Below, piece by piece: positions 1-9,036 of a DNA stretch of 64,000 nt. Position numbers and translations under genes: made by a program. The DNA is from Streptococcus thalassemiae. Its GTDB lineage: Bacteria > Bacillota > Bacilli > Lactobacillales > Streptococcaceae. Where the stretch lies: positions 248,305 to 312,304 of the forward strand of contig NZ_CAHJXN010000004.1 of NCBI RefSeq assembly GCF_903645285.1, given 5' to 3'. The first letter of the stretch is position 1. Each line of letters begins with the position of its first letter. A model generated the notes under the pieces. The model made no database searches. It saw nothing but the letters and a program-made list of their open reading frames with translations, and was not told where the DNA came from.

Positions 1-931
1 TGAGACGGGAGAAATGCAGGACAAACACTTCCACTCTATTATTGATATGCTGGAACCTGGTGATGCCCTTGTCATGAACGACACCCGAGTTCTCCCTGCC
101 CGCCTCTATTGTCAAAAGGAAGAAACTGGAGGCCATGTGGAACTGCTCCTGCTCAAAAATACTGCCGGAGATGAGTGGGAGGTTCTGGCAAAACCTGCCA
201 AACGCCTCAAGATTGGTACACGTGTCAGTTTTGGTGATGGTCGCCTCAGCGCTGTCGTTACAGAAGAATTGACCCATGGGGGCCGCATTGTCCGCTTTGA
301 ATACCAAGGAATTTTCCTAGAAGTCTTGGAAAGTCTGGGAGAAATGCCTCTGCCACCTTATATCCACGAAAAACTGGATGACCGTGAACGCTATCAAACG
401 GTCTACGCCAAAGAAAGTGGCTCTGCTGCAGCGCCGACTGCTGGACTGCACTTCACCAAAGAACTGCTAGCAGAAATCCAAGCCAAGGGTGTTCATCTGG
501 TCTATCTGACTCTTCATGTCGGACTCGGAACCTTTAGACCTGTTTCAGTTGACAATCTGGACGAACACGAAATGCACTCAGAATTCTACCAACTTTCTGA
601 GGAAGCTGCTGCCACCCTTCGATCTGTCAAGGAAAATGGAGGCCGTGTCATCGCTGTCGGAACCACTTCTATCCGCACCTTGGAGACTATTGGTTCCAAG
701 TTTGAGGGGCAAATCCAAGCAGATTCTGGCTGGACCAATATCTTTATCAAACCTGGGTATGAGTGGAAGGTCGTGGATGCCTTCTCAACCAACTTCCACC
801 TGCCAAAATCAACTCTGGTCATGTTGGTTTCTGCCTTTGCTGGCCGTAAATTAGTCTTAGACGCTTACCACCATGCCATCCAAGAACACTATCGCTTCTT
901 TAGTTTTGGCGATGCCATGTTTATTTATTGA
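1..931 (+). CDS. queA: tRNA preQ1(34) S-adenosylmethionine ribosyltransferase-isomerase, 5' end missing
   Basis: QueA transfers and isomerises the ribosyl part of S-adenosylmethionine onto preQ1 in the wobble base of tRNA, giving epoxyqueuosine; it acts in the cytosol in the queuosine pathway. The open frame runs in from the window edge (codons before the first visible ATG read E-T-G-E), so that ATG at 14 is internal and about 30 N-terminal residues lie outside. Visible family signatures are [16 protein letters not shown] near the start, [14 protein letters not shown] in the middle, [20 protein letters not shown] and the C-terminal FGDAMFI. The length fits a family norm of about 340 residues. 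Downstream genes lie on the other strand, so this is probably the end of its transcript. Identification is secure. Confidence 0.95.
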   Translation, partial: ETGEMQDKHFHSIIDMLEPGDALVMNDTRVLPARLYCQKEETGGHVELLLLKNTAGDEWEVLAKPAKRLKIGTRVSFGDGRLSAVVTEELTHGGRIVRFEYQGIFLEVLESLGEMPLPPYIHEKLDDRERYQTVYAKESGSAAAPTAGLHFTKELLAEIQAKGVHLVYLTLHVGLGTFRPVSVDNLDEHEMHSEFYQLSEEAAATLRSVKENGGRVIAVGTTSIRTLETIGSKFEGQIQADSGWTNIFIKPGYEWKVVDAFSTNFHLPKSTLVMLVSAFAGRKLVLDAYHHAIQEHYRFFSFGDAMFIY

Positions 932-1196
932 GAAAGAATTTCTCTAAATCTTCTAATACCAATAAATCGATAAGATATTATATCTACAATAGATTGCGTT
1001 GACTCTCCAAATTGATTCATCTATATTTTATTTCAGCTTCCTATATTTTCTTCGCTGTTTGTAAATCAAAATGCAAGATACATGAGTAGCACCATATTTG
1101 TTACTCTTATCTGTCCTCTCAAGAGACTATTATGAGTTGTTTCAGAATCATTCACTACTTTGACCCTGACTCTCCTTAGTCTCAAAATCAAAGACT

Positions 1197-1349
1197 TATA
1201 CTCTTCAAAAATCTCTTCAAACCGCGTCAACGTCACCTTGGATTATATATGTGACTGACTTCGTCAGTTCTATCTACAACTTCAAAGCAGTACTTTGAGC
1301 AACCTGCGACTAGTTTTCTAGTTTGCTCTTTGATTTTCATTGAGTATTA
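1197..1349 (+). repeat. BOX element (boxA-boxB-boxC)
   Basis: The segment starts with the boxA-type end TATACTCTTCAAAAATC, holds one boxB (TGACTTCGTCAGTTCTATCT followed by a self-complementary part) and ends with boxC, TTTGATTTTCATTGAGTATT. This is the order of a standard pneumococcal A1B1C1 BOX. The boxA part is somewhat decayed compared with the copy at 36447. BOX elements are non-autonomous, form stable RNA structures and lie between genes. Confidence 0.9.
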
Positions 1350-1352
1350 AAC

Positions 1353-1408
1353 AAAAAGTGAACAAACCTGAATTCTAATGCACAGAAGACTAGGCTTGTT
1401 CACTTTTT
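1353..1408. terminator. Long inverted repeat, probable bidirectional terminator
   Basis: A 17-bp stem, AAAAAGTGAACAAACCT against AGGCTTGTTCACTTTTT with one mismatch, encloses a loop of about 22 nt. Both flanks are A/T runs, so it can stop transcription from queA on the plus strand and from the choline-binding protein gene on the minus strand. The stretch 932-1196 before it holds only a small GAGAAA/TTTCTC hairpin just after the queA stop and nothing else I recognise. Confidence 0.65.
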
Positions 1409-1502
1409 TATAGTCGCTATAAGATGAGCTTATCTATAGCTTTTTATACATAATTATATATCCAGACATACTATTATCAATTTTGTCGCAGGGAGGAATC
1501 TA

Positions 1503-3455
1503 TTAACGCACCCATTCACCATTATCATTGACTCTATAACCATCTATACTTGTATTGACCGCTAGCTCACCCGATGCATTTACATAATACCATTTACCAC
1601 CAACTTGGAACCATTGATTGGCTTTCATAGAACCGTTGCTGTTGAGGTAGTACCATGAACCATTATTTTGTAGCCAACCTGTCTCCATAGAACCGTTAGA
1701 GTTGAGATAGTACCATGAACCATTCACTTGTACCCAACCCGTTACCATGGAACCATTAGAGTTGAGGTAGTACCATGAACCATTCACTTGTACCCAACCT
1801 GTTGCCATGGAACCATCAGTATTATAAAAATACCACATACCATTTTCTTGTTTCCAGCCTGTTGTTGGAGCAACTGGTTTAGATGGTTCTACTGCTGCGT
1901 TTGTTCCTTGGTTAGATGTAACAGATACAGGATACGAAGGAATAGATGATTGCTCAGGAACAACAACTTTTTCAGGTTCTCTCGTCCCTCTCCTTATACG
2001 TCTTTTTACCATCTCTTTAGTAATTTGACGAGAAGTAGTTTCTTCAATTGTTCCATCACGTTCATCTACAGTATACATTGTAGTAAGCGTAATTTCACCA
2101 ATTTCTCCTGCTTCTTCTACTTCTTGACCCTTATCAAGAGTTGGGTCATCGAGATACTCTGTTTCGATTGGAATTTCTTGGACAAGAACTTGGGGCTTGG
2201 TTCCTTTTTTAACAACTCGTGTTTGAGAGTCTTCTTTTTGACTTAAAGTACTCTCAGTTACTTGTCCACTCTTTCCATCTACATCATAAGTTATCGTTGT
2301 AACTGTTTTCCCATTCTTTCCTAGAGTAATCTCTTTCTCCTGTCCTGCAGAAAGGTCATTGTCTGCTTCATATTTAGTAGCAAATGGAACAAGAACTTCT
2401 TCAACCTTGCTTTTGGCTGGAACTTTGATAACTGTGTCTGTCGGTTCTTTTCTGTCTACAGTAACCTTTTCTGTGACCTTACCAGTCTCTGGATTAACAT
2501 CATAGGTTCTTGTCGTGGTTACATAGCCATCCTCTCCGTCAACCATCTCAATAGAAGCTCCTCGGTCTCTACTCTCATCTTTTTCATAACGGATGACACT
2601 TGTAGGAAGGACTTTACGCTCAACCTTGCTTTTGGCTGGAACTTTGATAACTGTGTCTGTCGGTTCTTTTCTGTCTACAGTAACCTTTTCTGTGACCTTA
2701 CCAGTCTCTGAATCAACATCGTAGGTCCTTGTCGTGGTTACAGTTCCGTCCTCTCCGTCAATTGTAATAGGATTTTCACTACGGTCTTTAGTTTCATCTT
2801 TTTCAAAACGGATATTTGTACTTTTTTCGGTGATGCGTTTTTCTACCTTATCTTTAGCTGCAACTTTATAGATAATATCCTTTGATTCTTTTTCAATGGT
2901 GGATGTTGTTTCTCTAATTGTTACCTCACCTGTTTTATCATTTACATCATATGTTGTAGTAATTTTTCTAAGTCCATCTTCTCCATCACTTTCTGTTAAA
3001 ACATTACTTCCAACAGGGCGAGTGGCATCTTTTATATATCTAATAAGAGAGCTAATCGTTTCGGTAACTACAGTAGGCTTTGTTCCCACTTTGATAACTT
3101 CTGTTTGAGGTTGAAGAATAACAACGTCAGATTTCTCGCTGACCAACTGTAAAGTTGTAGATGAATATGTTTTTACGGTAGCTTTTATTCCTTTTTTACC
3201 AGGTGTTTTTGTTTCTTTCGTTCCTTTAGGAAGATTGTCATCTCTTTCGTATATTGTTTCATAGGGGATATCTTTTCGGTTATCTTGGGTTTCAAAATTA
3301 TCATCCAATTCACTTGTCACATCTGCCCCATCAGCATGAACAAAACTTGTATTCAGGATTCCTCCTAAAAATAAAGTTAGCCCGACTATCACAGAACCAA
3401 AAATCTTTCCGAGTTTACGTAATGCATAGCGCTTATTGGTATTAAATTTTTCCAT
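1503..3455 (-). CDS. Choline-binding surface protein with G5-like repeats
   Basis: A 650-residue secreted protein. Residues 1-42 form a signal peptide of the YALRKLGKIFGSVIVG type, related to YSIRK leaders, with likely cleavage near VHA-DG. Residues about 60-480 hold six tandem units of about 73 residues with the G5 pattern (aromatic start, acidic DGEDG or GKxG turn, TTxTYDV, then VIKV or VxxGTK). A short P/V/T/S linker follows. The C-terminal part holds five to six choline-binding repeats of the type GWVQVNGSWYYLNSNGSM, which hold proteins non-covalently on phosphocholine teichoic acids. RBS AGGAGG precedes the ATG. Units 3 and 4 are almost identical at DNA level (2401-2491 and 2620-2710), a sign of recent duplication. 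The ligand is unknown; G5 units often act as stalks or bind glycans. Confidence 0.88.
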   Translation of the reverse strand: MEKFNTNKRYALRKLGKIFGSVIVGLTLFLGGILNTSFVHADGADVTSELDDNFETQDNRKDIPYETIYERDDNLPKGTKETKTPGKKGIKATVKTYSSTTLQLVSEKSDVVILQPQTEVIKVGTKPTVVTETISSLIRYIKDATRPVGSNVLTESDGEDGLRKITTTYDVNDKTGEVTIRETTSTIEKESKDIIYKVAAKDKVEKRITEKSTNIRFEKDETKDRSENPITIDGEDGTVTTTRTYDVDSETGKVTEKVTVDRKEPTDTVIKVPAKSKVERKVLPTSVIRYEKDESRDRGASIEMVDGEDGYVTTTRTYDVNPETGKVTEKVTVDRKEPTDTVIKVPAKSKVEEVLVPFATKYEADNDLSAGQEKEITLGKNGKTVTTITYDVDGKSGQVTESTLSQKEDSQTRVVKKGTKPQVLVQEIPIETEYLDDPTLDKGQEVEEAGEIGEITLTTMYTVDERDGTIEETTSRQITKEMVKRRIRRGTREPEKVVVPEQSSIPSYPVSVTSNQGTNAAVEPSKPVAPTTGWKQENGMWYFYNTDGSMATGWVQVNGSWYYLNSNGSMVTGWVQVNGSWYYLNSNGSMETGWLQNNGSWYYLNSNGSMKANQWFQVGGKWYYVNASGELAVNTSIDGYRVNDNGEWVR

Positions 3456-3485
3456 TACATCCTCCTTCTAAAAGTTACTACTTCT

Positions 3486-3514
3486 AGTATAGCATCTTTT
3501 CTGGCAAATGTTAA
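3486..3514 (-). promoter_or_regulatory. Promoter of the choline-binding protein gene
   Basis: On the minus strand TTAACA and TATACT are separated by exactly 17 nt, and a TG one base before the -10 (TGCTATACT) makes it an extended -10. The transcript would start about 25 nt before the ATG and include the AGGAGG ribosome-binding site. Confidence 0.75.
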
Positions 3515-4086
3515 ACAATATGTTTTGTATATTAAATAAACTCAGAATGAGATATTGATTATTGAACTAACACTTCAACTATATCGTAATCAATCTCATA
3601 TATAGAGGATTGCAGACATCTTATCTAAATACATGCTAATATATTTCGATACAAACATTCCAACTTGATAATTTTCACTCATCTTTCATCATTCCTTATA
3701 CAACGATGCAGTAGCAATCGAATAGTTTGCTCATCAGAATGAGACTATTTTAATGTTAGATATTTTGATAGAAAAACATAAATAAAATTGGTAGAATTCA
3801 ATTCCCTAACTCGATAGAGGATTCTATTTTAAATTTAACAACAGTTAGGATTACACTATAAAAAACATATTACCACCTGTTCGGCTGGAGAATCTAGTCG
3901 ATTAGCTCCCTCTTAGTTACAAGATTAAAGCGATTTTTTAACTAATACTAAACAAGATTAAAGAAGGAACTAGAACATCTGTCTTGTGCTAATCAATATA
4001 CTATTTTAAAGTTGCAAATAAACTTGGAATGCCAATTATTATATTTACAATAAATAGTTGACTTCGATGGAAACAGAAAAAATTCA
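3515..4086. other. Gene-free AT-rich stretch
   Basis: About 570 nt with no convincing gene on either strand. I see an imperfect inverted repeat near 3548-3595 (GAGATATTGATTA against TAATCAATCTC) and stop codons in all frames. It may be decayed mobile or repeat DNA, but I cannot assign it to BOX, RUP or a known insertion sequence. Confidence 0.4.
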
Positions 4087-4635
4087 CTAGTCTTCCCTGC
4101 TTATCTGATAATAAATAAGATCCGCAAGATAGCCTTTTCTCTCTACACCATTAACAATGGTTTGTAGATAGGACATTCCAGCCTTTTCCATGACACGACC
4201 TGAAGCCGGATTAAGACTGGCATATCGAGCTTTGACTTTTTGAAAACCTGCTTGAGTAAAACAAAAGTCTAACACAGCTTTCAAGGCCTCCGTCATCATA
4301 CCTCGGCCCCAATAGTTTTTTCCTAAAACATACCCAATTTCACAAGAAAAATCGTTCTCATCTATTGCAACGATGCTGATATCTCCTATCACTTGCTCTA
4401 GGTTTTCTTTGAGACAAATGGCCCATTTGTAATAGTTGGGATTTGTATAGGAGGCAACCCAATTTCGAATCGAATTTCGAGTCACCTCAACATCAGGATG
4501 GGGATTCCAGGTGACGTAGGTTAGATTCTCAGCAGATGAAGCCCAATTCTGAAACATGGCTTCTGCATCACTCTCCACAAATCTTCTTAAAATCAAACGT
4601 TCTGTTTGTAATATTTGTGTACCGATAGATTTCAC
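4087..4635 (-). CDS. GNAT-family N-acetyltransferase (RimJ/RimL type)
   Basis: A 182-residue cytosolic acetyltransferase of the RimJ/RimL branch, which uses acetyl-CoA to acetylate amino groups of proteins or small molecules. The start TERLILRRFVESDAEAMF is the typical first strand and helix of this branch. The acetyl-CoA loop is seen as GYVLGKNYWGRGMMTEAL, and NPASGRVMEKAGM is the usual C-terminal motif. The substrate cannot be read from sequence. The gene lies alone downstream of nadE and behind three tandem hairpin units (4693-4846) that would form its leader if transcription continues from nadE. Confidence 0.88.
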   Translation of the reverse strand: MKSIGTQILQTERLILRRFVESDAEAMFQNWASSAENLTYVTWNPHPDVEVTRNSIRNWVASYTNPNYYKWAICLKENLEQVIGDISIVAIDENDFSCEIGYVLGKNYWGRGMMTEALKAVLDFCFTQAGFQKVKARYASLNPASGRVMEKAGMSYLQTIVNGVERKGYLADLIYYQISRED

Positions 4636-4692
4636 GATACTACCTCACTTTCTGATAGATGATTCTCTGTCCAATCTCCATTGAAATTTGTT

Positions 4693-4846
4693 TTACTTTT
4701 TAATTTCAAGGTAATAAGCTAAAAAGGCCCACTGGACCTTCTCTCACTTTCTCATTTCTAGGTGAGAGGCTAAAAACCTCCACTGGAGGTTATTCTTGCT
4801 CTCGAATTTCAAGGCAAGAAGCTAAAAAGGTCCCCCGGACCTTTTT
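4693..4846 (-). repeat. Three tandem double-hairpin units after nadE
   Basis: Three copies at about 50-nt spacing. Read on the minus strand each has a short GC stem ending in CCTTTTTAGC or GGTTTTTAGCC (loop GGG or AGT), then a second stem around a 14-nt loop starting CTTGAAAT or CTAGAAAT. The second stems differ but stay paired: TTCTTGC/GCAAGAA, CTCTCAC/GTGAGAG, and a weaker TTAC/GTAA. The copy nearest nadE overlaps its stop codon and is a good intrinsic terminator. The covariation suggests selected RNA structure and not only repeated DNA. Confidence 0.75.
4824..4846 (-). terminator. Intrinsic terminator of pncB-nadE
   Basis: A perfect 10-bp stem, AAAAAGGTCC against GGACCTTTTT with loop GGG, starts within the nadE stop codon and ends in a U run. 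It is the first hairpin of the triple array. Confidence 0.75.
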
Positions 4847-5669
4847 ACTCCCAAAAGTCATCAAATACGGTGATTGGTAGGTGGCGTTTGTGTTGGCCTT
4901 TGTGCCACCAGTTTTCGATTCTTGTTTGAGCTTCTGGGCTGATTGTTTTGCCTTCTAGATAGTCGTCAATCTCTTCATAAGTGACTCCGAGAGCCACTTC
5001 GTCAGCTAAGCCTGGTTTGTCTTCTTCTAGGTCTGCTGTTGGGATTTTTTCATAAAGGGCTGGGTCTGCACCAAGTTCCTGCAAAAGTTGTTTTCCTTGA
5101 CGTTTATTGAGGCGGTAAAGAGGAAGAATATCCGCACCACCGTCACCAAACTTGGTAAAGAAACCTGTGATATTTTCCGCAGCATGGTCTGTCCCAATGA
5201 CCGCTCCGCTATGGGCACCAGCAAGGGCATACTGAGCAATCATACGGCAACGAGCCTTGATATTGCCCTTGTTAAAATCTGAAACAGGACTACCTGTCGC
5301 TTCAACTGCTGCCGTCATGGCGTCAGCTGATTCCTTGATATTCACAACCAAGCTGACATCTGGCTGGATGAAGGCTAGGGCTTTTTGAGCATCTGCTTCA
5401 TCAGCTTGCACTCCGTATGGCAGGCGGACAGCGATAAATTTGTAGCTGTTATCTCCCGTTTCTGCTCGCAGTTCTTCCATAGTTAATTGAGCCAATCGTC
5501 CTGCTAAGGTTGAGTCTTGTCCCCCAGAAATCCCTAGTACAAAGGTTTTTAGGAAGGGATGTTTTTTCAGGTATCTTTTTAAGAAATCAATGGAACGACG
5601 GATTTCTTCCTGGGCATCAATCGCTGGTTTCACGCCCAGTTCTTGGATAATCCTTTCTTGCAAACTCAT
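4845..5669 (-). CDS. nadE: Ammonia-dependent NAD(+) synthetase
   Basis: NadE amidates nicotinate adenine dinucleotide with ammonia and ATP to give NAD, the last step of NAD synthesis. The 274-residue length matches the ammonia-dependent form, with no N-terminal glutaminase domain. The PP-loop for ATP is visible as [18 protein letters not shown], followed by the family motifs [31 protein letters not shown] and [11 protein letters not shown]. The ATG overlaps the end of pncB by four bases (ATGA), so translation is coupled and the two genes form a nicotinate salvage operon. A terminator follows at once. Confidence 0.97.
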   Translation of the reverse strand: MSLQERIIQELGVKPAIDAQEEIRRSIDFLKRYLKKHPFLKTFVLGISGGQDSTLAGRLAQLTMEELRAETGDNSYKFIAVRLPYGVQADEADAQKALAFIQPDVSLVVNIKESADAMTAAVEATGSPVSDFNKGNIKARCRMIAQYALAGAHSGAVIGTDHAAENITGFFTKFGDGGADILPLYRLNKRQGKQLLQELGADPALYEKIPTADLEEDKPGLADEVALGVTYEEIDDYLEGKTISPEAQTRIENWWHKGQHKRHLPITVFDDFWE

Positions 5670-7126
5670 TCTTCTTCTCCTTCACCAAGGGCTTCCTTGC
5701 GCATCTTGTCAATCAAGTCCATCTTGTCTCGCCATACATCACGCGCCAAATCCACTGGATAATGCTGCGGATTGAGCACACGCTTGTACTCATCCCAAAG
5801 CTTGTCAAATTCCTTACGAGCATAATCCTGAATCTCAGTCAAACTAGGCAGATTGTAAATCAATTTCCCGTCTTTAAAGATATCCACCAAGAGAGGAACA
5901 GCGTCAAAATTACGAACGGTCTTCTTGATGTAGGTATAAATCGGATGGAACATCTTGATTTCTGTCATGCTGGCAACATCTACGCCATCATAAGTGATAT
6001 AGTCACCTTCTGACTTGCCTTTTTCACGACTGGTAATCCGCCATACCTGCTTCTTACCTGGCGTCGACACTTTTTCCGCATTATTAGATAGCTTGATAGT
6101 ATTACACATCTTACCATTTTCATCTTCAATTGCAACAATCTTGTAAACTGCCCCAAGAGCTGGCTGGTCATAAGCTGTAATCAGCTTGGTTCCCACTCCC
6201 CAGACATCAATCTTGGCCTTTTGCATCTTGAGGTTGAGGATAGTATTTTCGTCCAAATCATTAGAAGCATAAATCTTAGCCTCTGCAAATCCAGCCTCGT
6301 CCAGTTGCTGACGAACTTTCTTGGAAATGTAGGCAATATCCCCAGAGTCAATCCGCACACCCATAAAGTTAATCTGGTCACCCAGCTCACGCGCCACCTG
6401 AATGGCAGCGGGTACCCCAATGCGAAGGGTATCATAGGTATCCACAAGAAAGACGCAATTTTTGTGGGTCGCAGCATAAGCCTTGAAAGCCTCATAGTCA
6501 TTGCCATAAACCTGCACCAAGGAATGGGCATGGGTCCCCAAAACAGGAATGTCAAAGAGTTTACCAGCACGCACGTTGCTAGTTCCATTGGCACCACCAA
6601 TCACCGCTGCGCGTGTTCCCCAGATAGCCGCATCCATTTCTTGCGCCCGACGTGTCCCAAACTCCATCAAGGGTTCATCTTCGATGACCGAACGAATACG
6701 AGCTGCCTTGGTCGCTACCAAGGTCTGGTAGTTGACAATATTCAAAAGGGCCGTTTCGACCAACTGACATTGGGCTAGAGGACCTTCCACCTGCACAATC
6801 GGCTCATTAGCAAAGACCAAGTCCCCTTCTTGGGCAGAACGAACGGTCAACTCCAACTTGAAATTGCGGAGGTAGTCCAAGAATGCCCCATGATAGCCTA
6901 GCGACTCCAAATAGGCAATATCACTATCTGAAAAACGCAGGTCTTCAAGATAACTCACAATTCTTTCCAAACCTGCAAAAACCGCATAGCCGTTCTTAAA
7001 AGGCTGTTGGCGGAAATAAACCTCAAAGACCGCCTTTTTATTGTGAATCCCTTGGTCAAAGTAAACCTGCATCATGTTGATCTGGTACAAGTCCGTGTGC
7101 AATGTTAAACTATCATCTGGATACAT
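5666..7126 (-). CDS. pncB: Nicotinate phosphoribosyltransferase
   Basis: PncB joins nicotinic acid to PRPP, driven by ATP hydrolysis, to give nicotinate mononucleotide, the entry of the Preiss-Handler salvage route. The 486-residue protein begins [17 protein letters not shown], typical of this family. Other signatures are [38 protein letters not shown] with the phosphorylated-histidine region, and [15 protein letters not shown]. With nadE only 4 bases overlapped behind it, the pair covers the first and last salvage steps; nadD must lie elsewhere. No de novo NAD genes are seen here, which fits streptococcal dependence on niacin. Confidence 0.96.
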   Translation of the reverse strand: MYPDDSLTLHTDLYQINMMQVYFDQGIHNKKAVFEVYFRQQPFKNGYAVFAGLERIVSYLEDLRFSDSDIAYLESLGYHGAFLDYLRNFKLELTVRSAQEGDLVFANEPIVQVEGPLAQCQLVETALLNIVNYQTLVATKAARIRSVIEDEPLMEFGTRRAQEMDAAIWGTRAAVIGGANGTSNVRAGKLFDIPVLGTHAHSLVQVYGNDYEAFKAYAATHKNCVFLVDTYDTLRIGVPAAIQVARELGDQINFMGVRIDSGDIAYISKKVRQQLDEAGFAEAKIYASNDLDENTILNLKMQKAKIDVWGVGTKLITAYDQPALGAVYKIVAIEDENGKMCNTIKLSNNAEKVSTPGKKQVWRITSREKGKSEGDYITYDGVDVASMTEIKMFHPIYTYIKKTVRNFDAVPLLVDIFKDGKLIYNLPSLTEIQDYARKEFDKLWDEYKRVLNPQHYPVDLARDVWRDKMDLIDKMRKEALGEGEEE

Positions 7127-7200
7127 ACTTTTCCTACTTCCTTAGCTAGAAACTCATGAAAATTTTCAAGAACTTTCACATATTCCAATAAATTAGTACT

Positions 7201-7209
7201 ATTATATCA
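7201..7209 (-). promoter_or_regulatory. Extended -10 of the pncB-nadE promoter
   Basis: The minus strand reads TGATATAAT about 75 nt before the pncB ATG, a perfect extended -10. No good -35 is seen, which is common with extended -10 promoters. The rest of 7210-7392 holds no gene; it includes a short inverted repeat, AATCCCTTG/CAAGGGATT, near 7300, which may end the upstream U32 transcript. Confidence 0.55.
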
Positions 7210-7392
7210 CATTTTAGCTGTATTGAGAAAAGAGTAACAAGCTATTCTCCACTCTCGACTCCATACTTTATCACTTAAAAAATAAAAAAGGACAGCTAAT
7301 CCCTTGCACATCAAGGGATTTCGCCATTCTTTAATCTCGTTTAAGTGTTGTATATGGAGCTTAGCATAATTTTTTAAAACTAAACAACTACA

Positions 7393-8679
7393 TTAAGCAC
7401 GAACTGTGACGCTGGTTCCATCTTCCTTATAAAGATTGATGAGACCCTCTTTGAGAGCGCGAACCATATCTCCAGCTTGAACAGGTTGTGGGACTTTGAT
7501 TGTCAAGAGTTCCATTGGATTTGGAGCACGGTCAATTTTATTTCCTTTGGCATCATGTAAATCTTCGATATACGTTTCAAAATGACGGAAACCTGGGCCA
7601 TAAAACTCAACTTGGTCGCCTTCGTTAATGACATTCCGTTGACGAATGGTTGCTGTTTGTGTCGCATCATCATAAGAAACCACTTCAGCGACAAACTTGT
7701 ATTCAGGAATTTTACGACGAGCACCAAACAACTGCTCATTTTCAGATGGTGTACCGTAGTAGAAACCTGTAGCCAATTCACGTTGGGCAACCTTCCACAT
7801 CTCGTCCACCAAGTCTTGTTTGATAGCTTCAAACTTTTCAGGACTTTCAAGATAGGCATCCACAGCCGCCTTGTAGCAGTTGGTTACTGTTGATACGTAG
7901 TGAATAGACTTCATACGCCCTTCAATCTTCAGACTGTCCACACCATTTTCAATCATATCTGGGATATGGTCAATCATAGACATGTCAACGGCTGACATTG
8001 AAAATTCTTCTGGAATTTCACCCTTCAAGCTCTTGCGTTCTTGACCAAATGGCATATCGTAAAGGTCGTACTTCCAACGGCAAGACTGAGAACATCCACC
8101 ACGGTTGGCATCACGCATACTCATGTGGTTTGAAAGTGTACAACGACCAGAGTATGAAATACACATAGCTCCATGGACAAAAGCTTCAATCTCAACATCT
8201 GTACGTTTGCGAATTTCAGCTAATTCTTCCATTGAAACCTCACGCGCCAAAACGACACGTGTTAAGCCTAGCTCTTTCCAGAACTCAAGAGTTTCATAGT
8301 TAGTGGCACTTGCTTGGGTAGAGAGGTGGATTTCAAGACCAGGCGCTTCTGTCGCTGCAATCATAATCAAGGCTGGGTCAGATACGATAACTGCTGCAAT
8401 CCCGATATCACGTAGTTTACGGAACCACTCACCAGCACCAGCTTCATTTCCTTCGTGCATAACCATATTAGCCGCTACATAGACCTTAGCTCCATACTTG
8501 GCAGCAAACTGGACGCCTTCTTCCATCTGTTCAAAGGTAAAGTTACCGGCACGGCTACGGAGACCATAGGCCTGACCACCGATAAAGACAGCATCTGCCC
8601 CATACTGAACAGCTACTTTTAGCTTCTCTAAAGTCCCTGCAGGTGATAAAACCTCAGGACGTTTTAATGTTTTTGTCAT
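7393..8679 (-). CDS. U32-family protein, probable tRNA U34 hydroxylation factor (TrhP-like)
   Basis: U32 proteins were first named collagenase-like peptidases; relatives such as E. coli TrhP and Bacillus YrrO act in prephenate-dependent 5-hydroxyuridine formation at tRNA position 34. The 428-residue protein begins RPEVLSPAGTLEKLKVAVQY, has GADAVFIGGQAYGLR, and contains the cysteine-rich block SGRCTLSNHMSMRDANRGG...CSQSCRW, fitting an iron-sulfur site. IEGRMKSIHYV and a C-terminal beta-barrel part follow. An ATG 18 nt further upstream is possible, but GGAGAAATC directly precedes the chosen start. I see no second U32 gene nearby, although such genes often come in pairs. Confidence 0.88.
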   Translation of the reverse strand: MTKTLKRPEVLSPAGTLEKLKVAVQYGADAVFIGGQAYGLRSRAGNFTFEQMEEGVQFAAKYGAKVYVAANMVMHEGNEAGAGEWFRKLRDIGIAAVIVSDPALIMIAATEAPGLEIHLSTQASATNYETLEFWKELGLTRVVLAREVSMEELAEIRKRTDVEIEAFVHGAMCISYSGRCTLSNHMSMRDANRGGCSQSCRWKYDLYDMPFGQERKSLKGEIPEEFSMSAVDMSMIDHIPDMIENGVDSLKIEGRMKSIHYVSTVTNCYKAAVDAYLESPEKFEAIKQDLVDEMWKVAQRELATGFYYGTPSENEQLFGARRKIPEYKFVAEVVSYDDATQTATIRQRNVINEGDQVEFYGPGFRHFETYIEDLHDAKGNKIDRAPNPMELLTIKVPQPVQAGDMVRALKEGLINLYKEDGTSVTVRA

Positions 8680-8788
8680 GATTTCTCCTATTTGCAATAT
8701 AAAAGTTTGACGTTTTTCCTTCTCATTTTATAGTAAATAAGCGATAAAATCAAGCCTAGACAGATTGTTTTGACAATTCTAATCTTTT

Positions 8789-8904
8789 AATACTCTTCGA
8801 AAATCTCTTCAAACCACGTCAGCTTCCATCTGCAACCTCAAAACAGTATTTTGAGAAACCTGCGTCTAGCTTTCTAGTTTGCTCTTTGATTTTCATTGAG
8901 TATA
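8789..8904 (+). repeat. Shortened BOX element
   Basis: It begins AATACTCTTCGAAAATCTC (boxA) and ends with boxC, TTTGATTTTCATTGAGTAT, but the middle is short: the boxA-boxB junction is deleted, leaving a partial boxB (CTGCAACCTCAAAACAGTAT). It lies between the U32 gene and guaA, whose promoters face the same way. Confidence 0.85.
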
Positions 8905-8979
8905 TGCTTTGCATAATGACTGATAAACTGTCGAAAATTAACCCAGTTTTAACAAGTAGCCAAAAAGTCTAGAAAAGTA

Positions 8980-9004
8980 AAAACCAGTACCCAAAGATAC
9001 TGGC
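8980..9004 (-). terminator. guaA terminator
   Basis: On the minus strand GCCAGTA and TACTGG pair around an 8-nt loop and are followed by TTTTTAC, about 33 nt after the guaA stop codon. This is a standard intrinsic terminator. Confidence 0.8.
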
Positions 9005-9036
9005 TCGTAAAAATATATAAATTAGTCCTTAGATGA

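Noticed and set aside
516..854. 112-codon frame within queA
   Set aside because: Overlaps queA in another frame on the same strand; a shadow with no recognisable motif.
14..931. ATG at 14 as the queA start
   Set aside because: The frame is open to the window edge and the encoded protein lacks the normal first 30 residues; this Met is internal.
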